Assembly (NCBI GenBank): GCA_038321775.1
Contig: JBBQFI010000002.1
Coordinates: forward strand, 62,001-126,000
Source: JBBQFI01 sp038321775
GTDB taxonomy: Bacteria > Verrucomicrobiota > Verrucomicrobiia > Chthoniobacterales > UBA10450
Direction: 5' to 3'
DNA: 64,000 nt
Positions 17,238 to 25,828 of the stretch are shown here, in pieces. The position numbers and the translations under genes are program-made. Position 1 is the stretch's first letter. Each line of letters begins with the position of its first letter. The notes under the pieces were generated by a model, which was given only the letters and a program-made list of their open reading frames with translations, ran no database searches and was not told where the DNA came from.

Positions 17238-18001
17238 TGCGCATCCTACTCGTGCTCGGAATCGTTCTCGCGTTCGGCGCAATCCGATTGCCGATTGAGC
17301 GCCATCTTGCCGCGGCGCATCATCAGCATCGTTTTCGCACGACGGAATTCAATCTCAGTTTGCGCGAACAAATCGGACAGCTTGGATTCATCGCAGCCTT
17401 GAGTGGTTTTCGTTCGCTCGTCGCGGATGTGTTGTTCATTCAAGCGCACGTTGCCTGGGAGCGGACCGAGTGGGGCCGGGTCCTGCTTCTCTTTCGGCAA
17501 GTAACTACATTGCAACCGCGCTCGATTTTATTCTGGGACATGGCGGCGTGGCACATGGCCTGGAACGCCAGTGTCGCCGCGCTCAACGATCCGTCGCAAC
17601 CGCGTCAGGCTTTGCGCGTAAAAGCGCAGCGCGAATATTTTGCGCTTGGAAAAGATTTTCTTGAACGCGGCATCCGGAACAATCCGGATCGTCCGCAACT
17701 CTACGAATCGCTCGGCCGACTTTATCGCGACAAGTATCACGATCACGAACATGCCGCGGAATATTTTGCCGAGGCCGCGGAACATCCGGACGCGCCGAGT
17801 TACGATAAAAGATTTGCGGCTTACGAGCTCTCTTATTGCGAAGGACGCGAGCGCGAAGCCTATGCGCATTTGCACGCACTCTATCTCGCTGGTAAAAACG
17901 AGCGGCTCCCTACGCTCATCACACGTCTCAAATTCCTTGAAGGGAAGCTGAACATTCCGCCAGGGGAGCGGATCCCCGATCAACCAGCAGCCCAAAAATA
18001 G
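17237..18001 (+). CDS. Membrane-anchored TPR-like protein
   Basis: The protein has one N-terminal hydrophobic segment (residues 2-16) and then about 235 helical residues with TPR-like pairs (QLYESLGRLYRDKYHDHEHAAEYFAEAAEHP). Possible starts are GTG 17234 or ATG 17237; the ATG forms a TGATG overlap with the permease stop and is preferred. Its coupling to the ABC-2 genes suggests an accessory role in that export system. I do not recognise a named family. Confidence 0.75.
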   Translation: MRILLVLGIVLAFGAIRLPIERHLAAAHHQHRFRTTEFNLSLREQIGQLGFIAALSGFRSLVADVLFIQAHVAWERTEWGRVLLLFRQVTTLQPRSILFWDMAAWHMAWNASVAALNDPSQPRQALRVKAQREYFALGKDFLERGIRNNPDRPQLYESLGRLYRDKYHDHEHAAEYFAEAAEHPDAPSYDKRFAAYELSYCEGREREAYAHLHALYLAGKNERLPTLITRLKFLEGKLNIPPGERIPDQPAAQK

Positions 18002-18005
18002 AACC

Positions 18006-18728
18006 ATGCGCTTCGCCATCTTCAGCGACATCCACGCTAATCTCGAAGCGACCCAGGCGTTTCTTGAAGACGCCGCGAAGCAGAATTGCACGCACTACGT
18101 TTGTCTGGGCGACGTTGTCGGTTACAACGCCAACCCGCATGAATGCGTCGAGATCGTTCAGAAACTCGATTGTCCGATCGTGAAAGGAAATCACGACGAA
18201 CAAGCTTCCATTCCCGAATCTTCGCGCGGATTCAATGAACTCGCTGAGTATGCCATCAATTGGACGCGGCAAAATTTAACCGATGCGGATAAAGAATGGC
18301 TCGGCGACATGCGGCTGCTCCGGCAGGTGCGCGATTTCACGATTGTGCACGCCACGCTCGATACACCCGAACACTGGGATTACGTTCTAAATAACCTCGA
18401 TGCGGCAAACAGCTTTACCTATCAACACACGACTGTCTGTTTCTTTGGTCACACGCATTTTGCCCTCGCCTATATCCGAGACGGCAATGTGCAGCGTGTG
18501 CGCGAAGAACAACTCACGCTCGACGCCGGCAAAAAATATTTCATCAACCCCGGCAGCGTGGGTCAGCCCCGCGATGGCGACTGGCGCGCCGCTTACTGCG
18601 TTTACGACACGGAAAAGAATATCGTTATCCAGCGCCGTGTGAAATACGATCTCGGCGTGGCGCAGAAAAAAATATTGAAAGCCGGCCTGCCGCGGCTGCT
18701 TGCCGATCGGTTAGGCCTCGGTCGCTAA
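18006..18728 (+). CDS. Metallophosphoesterase (YfcE/MJ0936-like)
   Basis: The calcineurin-like motifs are in order: FSDIHANLEA, CLGDVVGYNANP, VKGNHDE, and FGHTHFALAYI with the final metal His residues; PGSVGQPRDGD follows as in small bacterial phosphodiesterases. The protein has 240 residues and no signal peptide, so it is cytoplasmic. The substrate is unknown; relatives act on nucleotides or artificial diesters. The gene follows the TPR-like gene by 4 bases. Confidence 0.9.
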   Translation: MRFAIFSDIHANLEATQAFLEDAAKQNCTHYVCLGDVVGYNANPHECVEIVQKLDCPIVKGNHDEQASIPESSRGFNELAEYAINWTRQNLTDADKEWLGDMRLLRQVRDFTIVHATLDTPEHWDYVLNNLDAANSFTYQHTTVCFFGHTHFALAYIRDGNVQRVREEQLTLDAGKKYFINPGSVGQPRDGDWRAAYCVYDTEKNIVIQRRVKYDLGVAQKKILKAGLPRLLADRLGLGR

Positions 18729-18738
18729 ACTCCGGCTT

Positions 18739-19722
18739 CTGAAATCCATTCTCGTCATCAAGCCGAGCTCACTCGGCGACATCGTTCATACCTTGCCGGC
18801 CGTGGCCGCTATTCGCGCTGCTAATCCCACGGCGCAAATCACCTGGGTAATCAATCCAGAGTGGGCGCCGCTGCTGCGCGGAAATCGCGATGTTAATCAC
18901 GTCCACATTTTTCCGCGCGGCGAGTTTCGCGGCATCGGTGCCTCGCTCAATTTGCTGCGCTGGGCACGCAAGACGCGGTTGTTGCAGCCGGATGCAGCTT
19001 TGGATTTTCAGGGTTTGTTCCGAAGCGCCTGGATTGCACGGACAAGCCGTGCGCGAAAAATTTTGGGCATGAGCGACGCGCGTGAAGGCTCGCGCATGTT
19101 CTACAACGAAATTGCGCGAGTCGATCGACGCGCGCATGCCGTCGAGCGTTATCTCAAACTCGTGGAAACTTTCGGCGCTCCCATCCATCGGCCCCTTCGT
19201 TTTTCGCTTCCGACCGGGGACGGACTACCGCGATTCGAGGAAGATTCGCCGTTTATTCTTCTGCATCCCTACGCGCGCGGCCGGCGCAAATCGCTTTCGA
19301 ATGCGGTCATCAAGGAATTTTGTCGTGTCTTCGCACCGGAGCGTGTCGTCCTCGTCGGAAAAACGCGCCGCAGATTTTCCCCGCCCGACAACTGCGTCGA
19401 TCTCACTAACCAGACAACTTTGCTACAGTTGATCCATCTCATCCGCGGCGCGCAGTTCGTGGTCAGTGTCGATAGCGGCCCGATGCACATCGCCGCCGCG
19501 ATTCACGATCGTCTCGTTTCCATTCACGCTTGGAGCGATCCGCTTCGGGTCGGTCCGTACAATCCGAACGCGTGGGTGTGGAAAAACGGACAGCTACACC
19601 GCGTCCGCGATCTCGCCGTTCGCGGCAAGATCAAAGGCCCGCGCAAATTTAAGCTGGAACATGTCGCGCAGATTGCGGAGCTCGCCCGCGAACACTTCGG
19701 TCTCGTCTCGACCGCTCCCTAA
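18739..19722 (+). CDS. Glycosyltransferase family 9 (heptosyltransferase)
   Basis: The N-terminus KSILVIKPSSLGDIVHTLP and the C-terminal VVSVDSGPMHIAAA are the family 9 signatures of LPS heptosyltransferases, which transfer ADP-heptose onto lipid A-core at the inner membrane. The frame is closed by TAG at 18712, and no ATG, GTG or TTG lies before the conserved KPSSLGD. The only fitting start is CTG at 18739, giving 327 residues. The TTG at 18793 would remove the essential first strand. The end overlaps convergent ispD by 4 bases, and the TAA stop lies within a 10-mer copy (19717). Confidence 0.88.
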   Translation: MKSILVIKPSSLGDIVHTLPAVAAIRAANPTAQITWVINPEWAPLLRGNRDVNHVHIFPRGEFRGIGASLNLLRWARKTRLLQPDAALDFQGLFRSAWIARTSRARKILGMSDAREGSRMFYNEIARVDRRAHAVERYLKLVETFGAPIHRPLRFSLPTGDGLPRFEEDSPFILLHPYARGRRKSLSNAVIKEFCRVFAPERVVLVGKTRRRFSPPDNCVDLTNQTTLLQLIHLIRGAQFVVSVDSGPMHIAAAIHDRLVSIHAWSDPLRVGPYNPNAWVWKNGQLHRVRDLAVRGKIKGPRKFKLEHVAQIAELAREHFGLVSTAP

Positions 19723-19726
19723 CGAG
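19717..19726. other. 10-mer copy that gives the stop codons of two convergent genes
   Basis: The sequence CCCTAACGAG contains TAA (19720-19722), the stop of the heptosyltransferase on the plus strand. Its complement contains TAG (19721-19719), the stop of ispD on the minus strand. Both genes thus end within one copy of the dispersed motif and overlap by four bases. Confidence 0.9.
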
Positions 19727-20408
19727 CAGATTTTGCGCGCTGACTTACCACTGATTCCGCCAGGGACAGATCACCGGCAAATGTGATTTTGAAATTGAAA
19801 TCCTCGTTAGGCACGATGGCAACTTTGCGTCCGATTTTCTCGACCGCCGACGTTTCGTCCGTAACCGATTGGTCTTTCGCAAAAAGCGCGTCATAAGCTT
19901 CGCACAATAGCGCGCAGGAAAAAATCTGCGGAGTTTGCAAAGCAAACGTCCCCTCGCGCTCGATCGACTCGCCGATAAAACCGTCCTTCGTCACTCGCTT
20001 GAGCGTGTCTTTTATGGGTTCAGCCAATGCAGCTGCACCATACTGCCGGCACGCCTCGAAAACCTGCTCAATCTCTTTTGGCCTAACGAGTGGTCGCGCA
20101 GCGTCATGCACCGCAACGAATTCCGTTGCGTCACCAATCGAATTTAAACCCACGCGCACCGAATCCTGTCGTCTGTCGCCGCCGGCGATAACGCTGCGCA
20201 CTTTCCCGAATTTTTGCGTTCGCACGATTTCTTCCAGTTCTTCCAGGCGATCTTTCCGTCCGATCAAAATGATTTCATCAACCGATGCAGTTTTTTCAAA
20301 CGCATCGATCGCGTGTGCCACGACTGGTTTACCGGCAAGGAGCGCGAAAATCTTGTCGAACCCCATGCGTTGACTACTTCCGGCGGCGACGATGATCGCG
20401 ATCAGCAT
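19719..20408 (-). CDS. ispD: 2-C-methyl-D-erythritol 4-phosphate cytidylyltransferase
   Basis: IspD makes CDP-methylerythritol in the MEP isoprenoid pathway. The 229-residue protein shows the nucleotide-binding IIVAAGSSQRMGFDKIFALLAGKP, the central VAVHDAARPLVRP, and TLKRVTKDG with ALQTPQIF. These are all diagnostic. Two 10-mer copies lie inside the gene (19803 as VPNEDF, 20081 as PLVRPKE), one forms its stop (19717), and one lies just before its ATG (20412). Confidence 0.96.
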   Translation of the reverse strand: MLIAIIVAAGSSQRMGFDKIFALLAGKPVVAHAIDAFEKTASVDEIILIGRKDRLEELEEIVRTQKFGKVRSVIAGGDRRQDSVRVGLNSIGDATEFVAVHDAARPLVRPKEIEQVFEACRQYGAAALAEPIKDTLKRVTKDGFIGESIEREGTFALQTPQIFSCALLCEAYDALFAKDQSVTDETSAVEKIGRKVAIVPNEDFNFKITFAGDLSLAESVVSQRAKSAR

Positions 20409-20415
20409 TTGTTCG

Positions 20416-20868
20416 TTAGGCCAATTGCTTCTGCACTTCCTGGCTCAAGCTTCTTCCATCCGCGCGCCCGGCCACTTTCGGTTGCAGCGCTTTCATGACC
20501 TCGCCCATTTGAGCCTTCGAAGTCGCGCCGACTTCAGCGATCGTTTCCCGGACCATTTTGCTCAACTCTTCCGGAGCGAGTTGCTGTGGAAGATAGCTGT
20601 TCAAAATCACGAGCTCTTCTTTTTCCTTCGCCGCCAGTTCCGCTCGTCCGCCTTTTTCGAAACTTTCAATTGAATCCTGACGCTGCTTCGCCTGCTTGCG
20701 AATCACCTGCACCGATTCCGCATCCGCCAGTTCGCCTTCCGCGCCAGATTTTTCGATGACCGCGTACTTCATTGCCGATTTCAACATGCGAAGAACGCTA
20801 AGCTTGGTCGCTTCCTTCGCGCGCATGGCATCTTTGAGATCGGAATCGATTCGTTGCTGAAGTGTCAT
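20416..20868 (-). CDS. GatB/YqeY domain protein
   Basis: A 150-residue protein matching YqeY: LQQRIDSDLKDAMRAKEATKLSVLRMLKSA at the start and LNSYLPQQLAPEELSKMVRETIAEVGA-MGEVMKALQPKVAGRADG at the end. The C-terminal part resembles the tRNA-binding tail of GatB. The family is linked to tRNA amidation, but its role as a free protein is not settled. The TAA stop lies in a 10-mer copy (20412). It is upstream of ispD with 7 bases between. Confidence 0.93.
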   Translation of the reverse strand: MTLQQRIDSDLKDAMRAKEATKLSVLRMLKSAMKYAVIEKSGAEGELADAESVQVIRKQAKQRQDSIESFEKGGRAELAAKEKEELVILNSYLPQQLAPEELSKMVRETIAEVGATSKAQMGEVMKALQPKVAGRADGRSLSQEVQKQLA

Positions 20869-20911
20869 GGGACAAAGAGTAAACGCGCGCGCGGAATGGG
20901 CAACCCGCTCG

Positions 20912-21850
20912 TTAGGCAGCGGGCCGTAATTTTTCCGCAGCCGCCTGAAGCGAAGCCGGATCGCTCACGCTTACGACTTCTGTTCCTTTTCGAATGCGTT
21001 GCAGCAGACCCGCGAGAATGTTTCCCGGACCGAGCTCGATGAAGAAATCGCAACCCCGTGCCAACAAGCCTTCCATGCAATCGACCCAGCGCACGGTCGC
21101 GGTCACTTGATCCTGCAAAGTCCGTTTAATCTCATCCGGCGTTTTTACTTCTTCGCCCGTGACGTTGCTGAAGACGGCGAAACGCGGCACCTGCACGGCT
21201 ACGTGCGCGAGCGCGCCACCCAGTTTTTCATATGCGCTTTCCATCAGTCGCGAATGATACGCGCCCGCAACATTCAGCATCGTCGCGCGACGAATGCCGT
21301 ATTCTTTCGCGACACCGACCGCGGCTTCGACTTTTGCCAGCTCGCCGGATATCACAATTTGCCCAGGGGAATTGATATTGGCGACATCAATATCTTCAGC
21401 CGCCGCCAGCCGGCGCACGTCGTTTTCCAACGCGCCAATCATCGCCGCCATGCCGCCAACTGTCGCGGCGCAGGCTTCGTCCATAAACTGGCCGCGCTTC
21501 TGCACCAGCCTCAATCCACTCGCGAAATCAAACGTGCCCGCGGCAGTGTGCGCGGTCATTTCGCCTAACGACAAACCGGCGGCGCCTTCGATTGGAAATT
21601 CACCCGCAATTTCACGCAACACCGCGAGCGCGGCCAATCCGTGAACAAAAAGTGCGGGCTGACAATTCGACGTTTTCGTGAGCTCTTCAATCGGACCGTT
21701 CCATGCGATGTCGGTCAATTTGCGTGCGAGAATTTCATCGGCTTGCTCGAACAATTCCGCTGCGCCGGGAAATTGCTCCGCCAAATCTTTTCCCATCCCG
21801 ACGCTTTGCGCGCCTTGGCCGGCGAAAAGCAATGCGATTTTCCTAGCCAT
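20912..21850 (-). CDS. fabD: Malonyl CoA-acyl carrier protein transacylase
   Basis: FabD loads malonate onto ACP for fatty acid synthesis. Seen: LFAGQGAQSVGMGKDL at the start, the nucleophile Ser in GLSLGEMTAHTAAG (about residue 95), the catalytic His in GAYHSRLM (about 203) and a C-terminal ELGPGNILAGL. Length 312 is typical. The Ser-Leu-Gly at the active site is encoded by one 10-mer variant (21563), and the stop TAA lies within another (20908). It is divergent from the complex I operon. Confidence 0.96.
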   Translation of the reverse strand: MARKIALLFAGQGAQSVGMGKDLAEQFPGAAELFEQADEILARKLTDIAWNGPIEELTKTSNCQPALFVHGLAALAVLREIAGEFPIEGAAGLSLGEMTAHTAAGTFDFASGLRLVQKRGQFMDEACAATVGGMAAMIGALENDVRRLAAAEDIDVANINSPGQIVISGELAKVEAAVGVAKEYGIRRATMLNVAGAYHSRLMESAYEKLGGALAHVAVQVPRFAVFSNVTGEEVKTPDEIKRTLQDQVTATVRWVDCMEGLLARGCDFFIELGPGNILAGLLQRIRKGTEVVSVSDPASLQAAAEKLRPAA

Positions 21851-21957
21851 GATCCGCAGTAGTTACCGTCATTCCGACGGGAGAGCGAGCAACGAATTTC
21901 TCTTCAGTTTGCGCTTGCTTGTCATCCCTCTGCCGAGAGCATTAGCGAACTCGTTCT

Positions 21958-23220
21958 ATGGCTTTCACCACACGCGAAATTGAATCGCCCGATCCCGTGA
22001 CGCGTGTCGTCGAAGCGGATGCGCGCTTGCGCAATCAAACGCCGGGCGACGATATCGGCGAAAAGATGGTGCTCAACATGGGCCCGTCGCATCCGGCGAC
22101 CCACGGCGTGTTGCGGCTCGTGCTCGAACTCGATGGCGAGCAAATCACCAAAGCCACTCCCGATGTCGGTTTCCTTCATCGCGGCGACGAAAAAATCGCC
22201 GAGAACATGCAATACAATCAGTTCGTCCCCTACACGGATCGACTCGATTATCTCGCGCCGCTTTCGAACAACGTCGCTTACGCGCTCGCCGTAGAAAAAT
22301 TGATGGGTTGGGAATTGCCGCCGCGCGGTCAGGCCATCCGCACGATTTGTTGCGAAACATCACGCATCTCCGCGCACCTGCTCGGGCTCGGCGCGATGGC
22401 GCTCGATCTCGGCGCCATGACAGTTTTTCTCTACACGTTCACGGAGCGCGAAAAACTTTATAACCTGTTTGAGCTGCTGACCGGCGCGCGTTTCACCACT
22501 TCCTACACGCGCGTGGGCGGACAAATTCGCGATCTGCCAGAACCGTTCATTCCGCAGCTTGAAAAATTTCTCGACGATTTCATTCCGCAGCTCGATGAGA
22601 TCGATCGGTTGCTGACGCGCAATCGCATTTTTGTCGATCGCACGCGTGACGTTGGGGTCATCACCAAAGATCGCGCGATCGCGTATGCGTTGTCGGGACC
22701 GAACTTGCGCGGCAGCGGCATCGAACACGATCTGCGTCGCAAACATCCGTATCTCGATTACGAGAAATATGATTTCGAAGTTGTCGTCGGAAGCGCGGGT
22801 GATTGCTACGATCGCTATCTCGTGCGCATCGAAGAGATGCGCCAAAGCGTTCTCATTCTACGACAGGTGATCGATAAACCCCCCAGCGGCCCGATCAATG
22901 TCGCCGATTGGAAAAATACACTTCCGCCGAAATCCCATGTCATGACGAAGATGGAGGAATTGATTCACCATTTTATCGTCGTGACCGAAGGCCTCGACGC
23001 GCCGCCGGGAGAAATTTATTTCGCGGCGGAAAACCCGAAGGGCGAGCTCGGCTTCTATATTAAGAGCAAAGGCGGTGGCGTGCCGTATCGGCTAAAGATT
23101 CGCGCTCCTTCATTCGTGAACCTGAGCATTTTGCCGGAACTTTTGCCCGGCCACATGGTCAGCGATGTCGTCGCGATTCTCGGAAGTCTGGACTTCGTCA
23201 TGGGAGAATGCGACAGATAA
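21958..23220 (+). CDS. nuoD: NADH-quinone oxidoreductase subunit D
   Basis: NuoD (49 kDa subunit) forms the quinone cavity of complex I with NuoB and NuoH. The protein has the LNMGPSHPATHG motif with the quinone-contact His (about residue 40) and the FLHRGDEK, TPYTDRLDYL-type and RGxGIEHDLRRKHPYLDY regions; the C-terminus ends in DFVMGECDR as in homologues. The length of 420 residues is normal. It is the first nuo gene here: nuoA, nuoB and nuoC are not upstream, since the divergent neighbour is fabD. Confidence 0.96.
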   Translation: MAFTTREIESPDPVTRVVEADARLRNQTPGDDIGEKMVLNMGPSHPATHGVLRLVLELDGEQITKATPDVGFLHRGDEKIAENMQYNQFVPYTDRLDYLAPLSNNVAYALAVEKLMGWELPPRGQAIRTICCETSRISAHLLGLGAMALDLGAMTVFLYTFTEREKLYNLFELLTGARFTTSYTRVGGQIRDLPEPFIPQLEKFLDDFIPQLDEIDRLLTRNRIFVDRTRDVGVITKDRAIAYALSGPNLRGSGIEHDLRRKHPYLDYEKYDFEVVVGSAGDCYDRYLVRIEEMRQSVLILRQVIDKPPSGPINVADWKNTLPPKSHVMTKMEELIHHFIVVTEGLDAPPGEIYFAAENPKGELGFYIKSKGGGVPYRLKIRAPSFVNLSILPELLPGHMVSDVVAILGSLDFVMGECDR

Positions 23221-23228
23221 ATCTCGAT

Positions 23229-23534
23229 ATGAAAATCACAAAGATCTGCCCGCTCGTTCTCTTCATTGTCACAGTTGCACTCGCGCTTGTCGGTTGCGAT
23301 CGCAATCCGCTCTCCGGTTCGAAATTGACCCCGACGAACTACGACCAGGTCACGCCCGGCATGTCGAAGTCGCAGGTCGAAACTATTCTCGGACCACCTA
23401 CAACGATGGAAACCAAGGACATGTTGATCTTTAAGAAAACGACTTACCGCTACGAAGATGGAAAGAAATTCGCTCTCATTACTTTCAAAAATGATGAAGT
23501 CGACAGCAAGGACGGCAACCTGCGCGAACCGTAA
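23229..23534 (+). CDS. BamE/SmpA-like small lipoprotein, paralogue 1
   Basis: A 101-residue lipoprotein: signal peptide with lipobox LALVGC (lipid Cys about residue 19), then one alpha-beta domain with TPGMSKSQVETILGPP and YRYEDGKKFALITFKNDEV. The GMSKxQVxxILGPP signature is that of SmpA/OmlA (BamE)-type domains. The ATG at 23229 is preferred. The gene lies between nuoD and nuoEF, overlaps nothing and is followed after 10 bases by a paralogue. Its role in a complex I operon is unexplained. Confidence 0.82.
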   Translation: MKITKICPLVLFIVTVALALVGCDRNPLSGSKLTPTNYDQVTPGMSKSQVETILGPPTTMETKDMLIFKKTTYRYEDGKKFALITFKNDEVDSKDGNLREP

Positions 23535-23544
23535 TTTTTCGCCG

Positions 23545-23835
23545 ATGAAGAAGCCTCTCCGAGCCCTTCGATTTTTCGCCGCTCTCGTGGCGGTGACATT
23601 TATTCTGGCTTGTCATGCCGGCCATCGCCTAACGAAAGCCAATGTGAATGAAGTGAGCGAGGGCATGTCGAAAAAGCAGGTGGAATCGATTCTCGGCCCG
23701 CCCACTGCGATTGATACGACCAATCTGATTTTATTGAAGAAGACGACCTACACTTACAAACAAGACAACGATGTAGTGACGGTCGTCTTCCAGGACGACA
23801 AAGTACAGTCGAAGGAGAGCACGCTCTCCCAATAG
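23545..23835 (+). CDS. BamE/SmpA-like small lipoprotein, paralogue 2
   Basis: A 96-residue lipoprotein with lipobox FILACH and the same domain as the preceding gene: SEGMSKKQVESILGPP and TYTYKQDNDVVTVVFQDDKV. The two align along their length without gaps except near the ends, so they are a tandem duplication that has diverged. A 10-mer copy (23627) encodes HRLTKA. It ends 6 bases before nuoEF. Confidence 0.82.
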   Translation: MKKPLRALRFFAALVAVTFILACHAGHRLTKANVNEVSEGMSKKQVESILGPPTAIDTTNLILLKKTTYTYKQDNDVVTVVFQDDKVQSKESTLSQ

Positions 23836-23841
23836 CTGTCT

Positions 23842-25827
23842 GTGGAATCGACGAGCACGCGCGTTCCGCCCAAGCTGGAACGAAAAATGGACGAAGCCAT
23901 CGGGCGCTACCCGTCCGAACACAAGCGCAGTGCCGCCATGCCGCTGCTGCATTTGTGGCAGGAGCAATTCGGATTCATCAGCGATGAAGGCGTGACCTCG
24001 ATCGCGGCCAAGCTCGAACTGCAACCGATCAATATTCTCGAGCTGGTGACTTTCTATCCGATGTTTCGCCAGTCGCGCGTCGGGAAAAAACATATTCGCG
24101 TCTGCCGAACGCTGAGCTGCGCGATGGCTGGCGGTTACGAATTGATGAAAGAATTCTGCTCGGCTGCAGAAATTGATCGTCATCGCGATGACAACGGCAT
24201 GCACAATCCCGTGTCGTTAAGTGTTGATGGAAATTACAGCATCGAGTTTGTGGAATGTCTCGCCAGCTGCGGCACCGCGCCGATCTGCATCATCGACGAG
24301 GAGCTGCACGAAAACGTTAGGCCAGATTCGGCGTCCGAACTTCTGCACGATCGCGGCTCAACTTACAAAGCACAAAATGCTCCTCATCGGCTTGAGCGTC
24401 GTCTCATTTTCAAAAACATCGGGCGCGAGAATTGGACGGCAGACATTGGTTGTTATCTGCGCGATGGCGGTTACGAAGAACTGAAGAAAGCGGTCACGAT
24501 GTCGCGCGCCGACATTGTGAATCAGGTGAAAGTTTCCGGACTGCGCGGACGCGGCGGCGCGGGTTTTCCGTGCGGCGTGAAATGGGGTTTCATCAAGCCG
24601 GATGAAACGAAGCCGGTCTATTTAATTTGTAACGCCGACGAGTCGGAACCCGGAACGTTCAAGGATCGCTACATCATTCACGAAGATCCGCATCAGTTGC
24701 TCGAGGGCATTCTCATCTCCTGTTTCGCCCTTAATGTGCATGTCGCCTACATCTATATAAGAGGCGAATTTCCCGAAGGCGCGAAAATCCTGGAGCGCGC
24801 GATTGAAGAAGCGCGCGCCAAAAATTTCGTCGGCAAAGACATTCTTGGGACCGGCTTCGATGTCGAGATTTACATTCATCGCGGTGCTGGCGCTTACATT
24901 TGCGGCGAAGAAACTGGACTGATCGAATCGCTCGAAGGCAAGCGCGCTTATCCGCGCATCAAGCCCCCGTACTTTCCAGCGGTTCTCGGTCTCTATATGT
25001 CGCCAACGATCGTAAATAACGTCGAGACGCTTTGCCACATTAAGCACATCATCGCGATGGGCGGCGCGGAATACGCGAAACTCGGCCGGCCTAACAACAC
25101 CGGCACGCGCATTGTGTGTGTGAGCGGCGACGTGTTGCGGCCAGGATATTTCGAAATTGAAGTCGGCGCCGTGACGATGGGCGAATTAATTTACGATATG
25201 GCCGGCGGTTTGCGCTGGGGTCGTGCTTTGAAAGCAGTAATTCCTGGCGGCAGCTCGGCCAAAGTTTTGCGCGCGGATGAAATTTTCAAGCTCAAGCAAA
25301 AGCAAATGGACGGCACGATGCTCGAACGCGAAATGACAATCGATCAAATCCCGATGGATTTCGATTCGCTCAGCGCGGCCGGCTCCATGGCCGGTTCCGG
25401 CGGCGTGATCGTGCTCGATGATTCGCGCGACATGGTTTGGGCACTCAACAACATCAACGAATTTTATGCGCACGAAAGTTGCGGGCAATGCACACCGTGT
25501 CGCGAGGGTTCGCTTTGGATGAAAAAAATTACCGATCGCATGTTGTTAGGCGGCGGTGTCACGCAGGATCCGGGCACGCTTAAGACAGTTGCCGATAATA
25601 TTGCCGGCCGCACCATCTGCGCATTCGGCGAAGCGTGCGCATGGCCCACGCAAAGTTTCGTCGAGAAATTTCCCGAAGACTTTGCCGCTCACGCTTCCAA
25701 ACCAGCGCCGCCTCCGCTTCCTCCCGAGTTCACGTCGGAAGAGCTCATCGAAGAGGAGATTATTCCGACAGTTCCGCTGGCGCACGATCCCGGCTGGGAA
25801 AAAGCCGGCACAGCTGGCACGATATAA
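23842..25827 (+). CDS. nuoEF: NADH-quinone oxidoreductase subunits E and F, fused
   Basis: One 661-residue frame holds both subunits of the NADH-dehydrogenase module. Residues 1-160 are NuoE: a helical part and a thioredoxin-like [2Fe-2S] domain with CRTLSC and CLASCG ligands. Residues 190-600 are NuoF: FMN/NADH site GLRGRGGAGFPCG, ICNADESEPGTFKDR, AGAYICGEETGLIESLEG, and the N3 cluster SCGQCTPCREG plus a later FGEAC. A proline-rich tail of about 40 residues closes it. It starts at GTG 23842; the linker is short and in frame, so no frameshift is needed. E and F are separate genes in most bacteria. Confidence 0.95.
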   Translation: MESTSTRVPPKLERKMDEAIGRYPSEHKRSAAMPLLHLWQEQFGFISDEGVTSIAAKLELQPINILELVTFYPMFRQSRVGKKHIRVCRTLSCAMAGGYELMKEFCSAAEIDRHRDDNGMHNPVSLSVDGNYSIEFVECLASCGTAPICIIDEELHENVRPDSASELLHDRGSTYKAQNAPHRLERRLIFKNIGRENWTADIGCYLRDGGYEELKKAVTMSRADIVNQVKVSGLRGRGGAGFPCGVKWGFIKPDETKPVYLICNADESEPGTFKDRYIIHEDPHQLLEGILISCFALNVHVAYIYIRGEFPEGAKILERAIEEARAKNFVGKDILGTGFDVEIYIHRGAGAYICGEETGLIESLEGKRAYPRIKPPYFPAVLGLYMSPTIVNNVETLCHIKHIIAMGGAEYAKLGRPNNTGTRIVCVSGDVLRPGYFEIEVGAVTMGELIYDMAGGLRWGRALKAVIPGGSSAKVLRADEIFKLKQKQMDGTMLEREMTIDQIPMDFDSLSAAGSMAGSGGVIVLDDSRDMVWALNNINEFYAHESCGQCTPCREGSLWMKKITDRMLLGGGVTQDPGTLKTVADNIAGRTICAFGEACAWPTQSFVEKFPEDFAAHASKPAPPPLPPEFTSEELIEEEIIPTVPLAHDPGWEKAGTAGTI

Positions 25828-25828
25828 A

